Assembly (NCBI GenBank): GCA_007449985.2
Contig: VIIQ02000827.1
Span: forward strand, 722,352 to 786,351
Source of the DNA: Desmodesmus armatus
Lineage: Eukaryota > Chlorophyta > Chlorophyceae > Sphaeropleales > Scenedesmaceae
Length of the DNA stretch: 64,000 nucleotides
Reading direction: 5' to 3'
Part shown: piece by piece, positions 61,056 through 64,000 of the stretch
Layout of the letters: the number at the start of each line of letters is the position of its first letter
Position numbering within the stretch: position 1 is the stretch's first letter
Made by a program: the position numbers and the translations under genes
The notes under the pieces: generated by a model
Databases searched by the model: none
Told to the model about the DNA's origin: nothing
The model's input: only the letters and a program-made list of their open reading frames with translations

Positions 61056-62790
61056 ATGCCTTTGATATTGTTATGTGGGCAGCCGTGCAGTGGCAAGAGC
61101 ACAGTAGCAGCCAAGCTTTGTGAGCTGCTATCAGCAGGGCACCCGGTGCATGTAGTGGATGAGCCATCCCTCCACCTAGAACGCAACAGCTCTTATCAAA
61201 GTAAGGGGGAAACGGTGAATTGGTTATGGTGAACTTTCTGTCAAATGCAGTGTGCTGAGGGGCCATGCGCAACTGACTGATAGCGAGGGGATTTGCGGCG
61301 GCAGCAGCAGCAGCAGTATGGGGGCTGTGTCGCACATGCCAAATGCTGTGGTGTGCATGCATTAGTAGCAGCAGTAGGGCAGCAGCAAGATCACCTCCAG
61401 CAGCATATGCCACCATTCAGGTTCCCCCCCCCCCTTCCCCCACAACACCCCCCCCCCCACCCCCTCCCTGCCCTCCTTCCAGCCTCTGTCCAGGAGAAGT
61501 CTACGCGTGGTTCGCTCAAGTCTGCTGTTGAGCGGTCCATCAGCAAGAAGACCATCATAATACTGGACTCACTCAACAACATCAAGGTGAGGTGACAGAT
61601 TGCTAGGGTGTTTGGAGGGAGGGAGGGAGGGAGGGGGGAGAGGGGGGGAAGCAGCAGGGGGAGGGGGGAAGGAGAGCCAGGGCCAGTTGGCAGCAGGGGA
61701 CAGGGAAGGGAGCAGCAGTAGTGGCGGGTGGGGGCCAGGTTGTACGCCACATTTTTTTGTTGCAGGGGGGCAGTAGCAGGTGTGAAGGGGGGGCATGCCA
61801 AGGTGTAGGGGATGAGTAGGGGGGCGAGGGTGGGCAGGCCGCGGAGGGTTACAATGTAACGAAGCAGCAGCAGCAGCAGCAGGCAACAGCGGATGAGGTA
61901 AAGGGAGCCAGGGCCTGTGATTTATACAACCACACCCTACTTGCGGCTTTGGCTCCCCATTGCAGTGGCTGTAGCATTGTACGTGTACGCGAAGGGGTGG
62001 GGAAAGGGGAGACACAAGGCGGCGCAGTTGTGTCATGGGTGCGTAAGCCTGGGCTACATGCGGTGTCTGGAGAGGGAAAGGCCCGGAGAGATAGTACAGG
62101 GGGGGCAGCACCAGCGGCTGGTGTTGCACATACTGGACAGATGTGGCACTGAATCATTTACCATTTAGTGGCAGTGCTTGCACAAGCAGAGGGTGCACTA
62201 AATATAACTGCATTGCTGCTGCTGCTGGTGCTGCTGCTGCTCCCTCAGGGCTACCGTTATGAGCTGTGGTGTGTTGCGCGTGCTGCCGGCACACGCTACT
62301 GCATGGTGCATGTGGCCACAGCCACTGACACGTGCAGGGACTGGAACAAGGAGCGGCCAGAGGGCCAAACCTACTCACAGGCTGTGTAAGTGGCAGCGTG
62401 TCTTCAGGGGGGCAGGAGGGAGGAGAAGAGGGCGGGGGGGGGGGGGTCGGTGCGTGTATGCGGCCACAGCGCCTGGTATCTTGGGGGGCTGGAACCAGGG
62501 GCGTCCAGGGGACCAGGCATACTCACAGGCTGTGTGAGTGACTTATCCGTTCTGACATGTGACCAATGTTGACATTCAGCTTGCCATGAGGGTGTTAAGC
62601 CCTAGGCCCTAGGTGGTGACGACTTGTGGATGCACACTGTGTGGAAGATTCCCTGGCAACAAGCATCCGATAGGCTGCTCACAACAACTGCTACCAACGT
62701 GTGGCAACCCCATGCTTGTTGGCTGCCCCCTTGACACACCCGCACACACCACCTCCACTTGCAGCATGGCACAGCATGATGTCATTGCTG

Positions 62791-62827
<37 letters not shown>

Positions 62828-63341
62828 GACTGCTGCTGCTGCTGCTGTGCTTGCAGGTTTGAGGACTTGGCGGGGCGCTTTGAGACCCCAGACCCCCGCA
62901 ACCGCTGGGACTCACCCCTCTTCACAGTAGTGCCAGGTACGAGTGGTGAATCCTGCAGAAGATTATCAAAGAATGCGCACGCAGCACTTGCAGGACAGCA
63001 CAGTACAGGGCAGAACAGTACAGCCTGGCACAGTACCACACAGTACAGTGCTGTAAAGTACAATGATCGAGACAGCGTCTCATTTTGTGGCACTGGCCAG
63101 CGGCCTGATTTGGGGTGACTTCTTGCTTTTGTGTGCACATGAGGCTCGTTCTTGTTGCTGCAATTACTGTCTCTTAGTGATTCGTCCCCCCAACCTGCCA
63201 TGTCCCCCCCCCCCCCCCCCCTCCCCCCCCCTCCCCCGCCCCTGCCAGGCAGTCCTGATGAGTCAGCAGTGCTGCAGGCCATAGCAGCAGCCATGACAGG
63301 AAACACGCTGCAGCGGCAGCAGCAGCAGCAGCCGTCAACCT

Positions 63342-63375
<34 letters not shown>

Positions 63376-63965
63376 TGGTGATGGCAGCTGTGTGGATGAA
63401 GATCAACGGTTGCAGCTGCAGGCCGCTGCTGCACGTGGTGGGGTGCGCTGCAGCCGACGATGGCGACGACTAACCCCAGCCTGATGGCCACAAACTTGCT
63501 GCATGAAATAGACACGGCTGTACAGGTGAGGGTGGTGGGTGGTGGTGGTGGTGGGGGGGGGTGCTGTCTGTATGGGTGTGGGGTCTTGGGTGAAGGCGCA
63601 GGAGGGGGGGGGGGTCGAGGTTGTTTCTGTGAAATGTCCCTGCATGGGTGCTGGTGCTGTTGAAGCTTGCTGTGCTGCTTTGTGCTGTGCAGCCAATGCA
63701 TCTTAGTAGGAAAGTTGCACCGTATGAGTGCAGCACTGCCAGGTACCTTGGTGAAGAGGGCCTTCAAAGTTCAGAACATGGGTGTACAGTATGACTTGCA
63801 CCTGAGTGGTGGTACCTTGCTGCTGGTGTGCTTATCTGCAGGACGTGGTGAATCGTGTGATGGAGGTTCAGCAGCTGTCATCAGATGCGGGGGGTGCAGC
63901 AGGCACAGTGGTGGACCTGGGACCTGCAGGCCAGCTCAGGCTACACAGACACCTGTCACTGGCAG
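61056..63965 (+). CDS. KTI12: KTI12, Elongator-associated P-loop protein, missing its last exon
   Basis: Exons 61056-61200, 61483-61586, 62249-62385, 62857-62936, 63249-63525 and 63842-63965; the last ends at a donor (GTAAAT) so a short final exon lies beyond the window. KTI12 (DRL1 in plants) binds ATP and tRNA and supports the Elongator complex in making mcm5/ncm5 uridine at the tRNA wobble position. Evidence: MPLILLCGQPCSGKSTVAAK with the P-loop at residues 8-16; TRGSLKSAVERSISKKTIII; LDSLNNIK|GYRYELWCVARA across intron 2; FEDLAGRFETPDPRNRWDSP; LMATNLLHEIDTAVQ|DVVNR. Exon 5 holds a Gln then Ala run not usual in the family. Within it the frame shifts by one base near 63440, at GTGGGGTG; one more G restores the conserved frame and the exon phase. 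Confidence 0.92.
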
Positions 63966-63973
63966 GTAAATAT

Positions 63974-63996
63974 TGTGTGTGTGTGTGTGTGTGTGG
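63974..63996. repeat. GT microsatellite in the last KTI12 intron
   Basis: An uninterrupted (gt)n run starts nine bases after the donor of exon 6 and continues almost to the window edge. Confidence 0.85.
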
Positions 63997-64000
63997 TGTG

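Overview
The window is nuclear DNA of a eukaryotic green alga, most likely a chlorophycean (inference). Genes are split by many short GT-AG introns. Coding exons carry long Ala/Gln/Ser runs made of GCA/CAG/AGC triplets. One gene is a clear chloroplast antenna protein, CP29/LHCB4, with the uncleaved-type N-terminus seen in Chlamydomonas. TGTAA, the usual chlorophycean polyadenylation signal, lies downstream of several stops. No bacterial operons, CRISPR arrays, rRNA genes or convincing tRNA genes were seen.

Layout. 117-3601 (+): 3' part of a RelA/SpoT homologue ending in a TGS domain. 6097-8403 (+): LHCB4. 11326-12357 (-): a weak, unrecognised spliced gene candidate. 13561-13619: a 43-bp perfect hairpin flanked by an 8-bp direct repeat. 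14257-15536 (+): glycine-rich RRM protein. 17768-20685 (-): GT-B type membrane glycosyltransferase. 21111-27949 (+): GT71-type mannosyltransferase-like protein, divergent from the previous gene; its 2.26-kb intron carries a Kazal inhibitor gene on the opposite strand (25619-26570). A second Kazal gene lies at 31467-32571 (-). 33450-34608 (+): zinc-cluster gene fragment. 34747-35404 (-): small unknown gene. 35871-37127: piggyBac-like non-autonomous element. 38284-60674 (-): one 25-exon gene for translation factor eIF4G, about 2105 aa, with introns full of tandem repeats. 61056-63965 (+): KTI12, Elongator-associated, cut by the right edge.

All splice models were built by hand from frame continuity and GT-AG (one GC-AG) junctions. 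Summed exon lengths are divisible by three for RSH, LHCB4, the RRM protein, the GT71 gene, both Kazal genes, the 178-aa gene and eIF4G, which is good internal support. Two genes (the GT-B gene, twice; KTI12, once) need one extra base each, always at a run of G, so undercalled homopolymers are likelier than pseudogenes. The gene products cover stringent-response signalling, light harvesting, RNA binding, secretory glycosylation, secreted protease inhibition, translation initiation and tRNA wobble modification. They do not form a single pathway; the local themes are two divergent gene pairs, a nested gene, and repeat growth inside introns.
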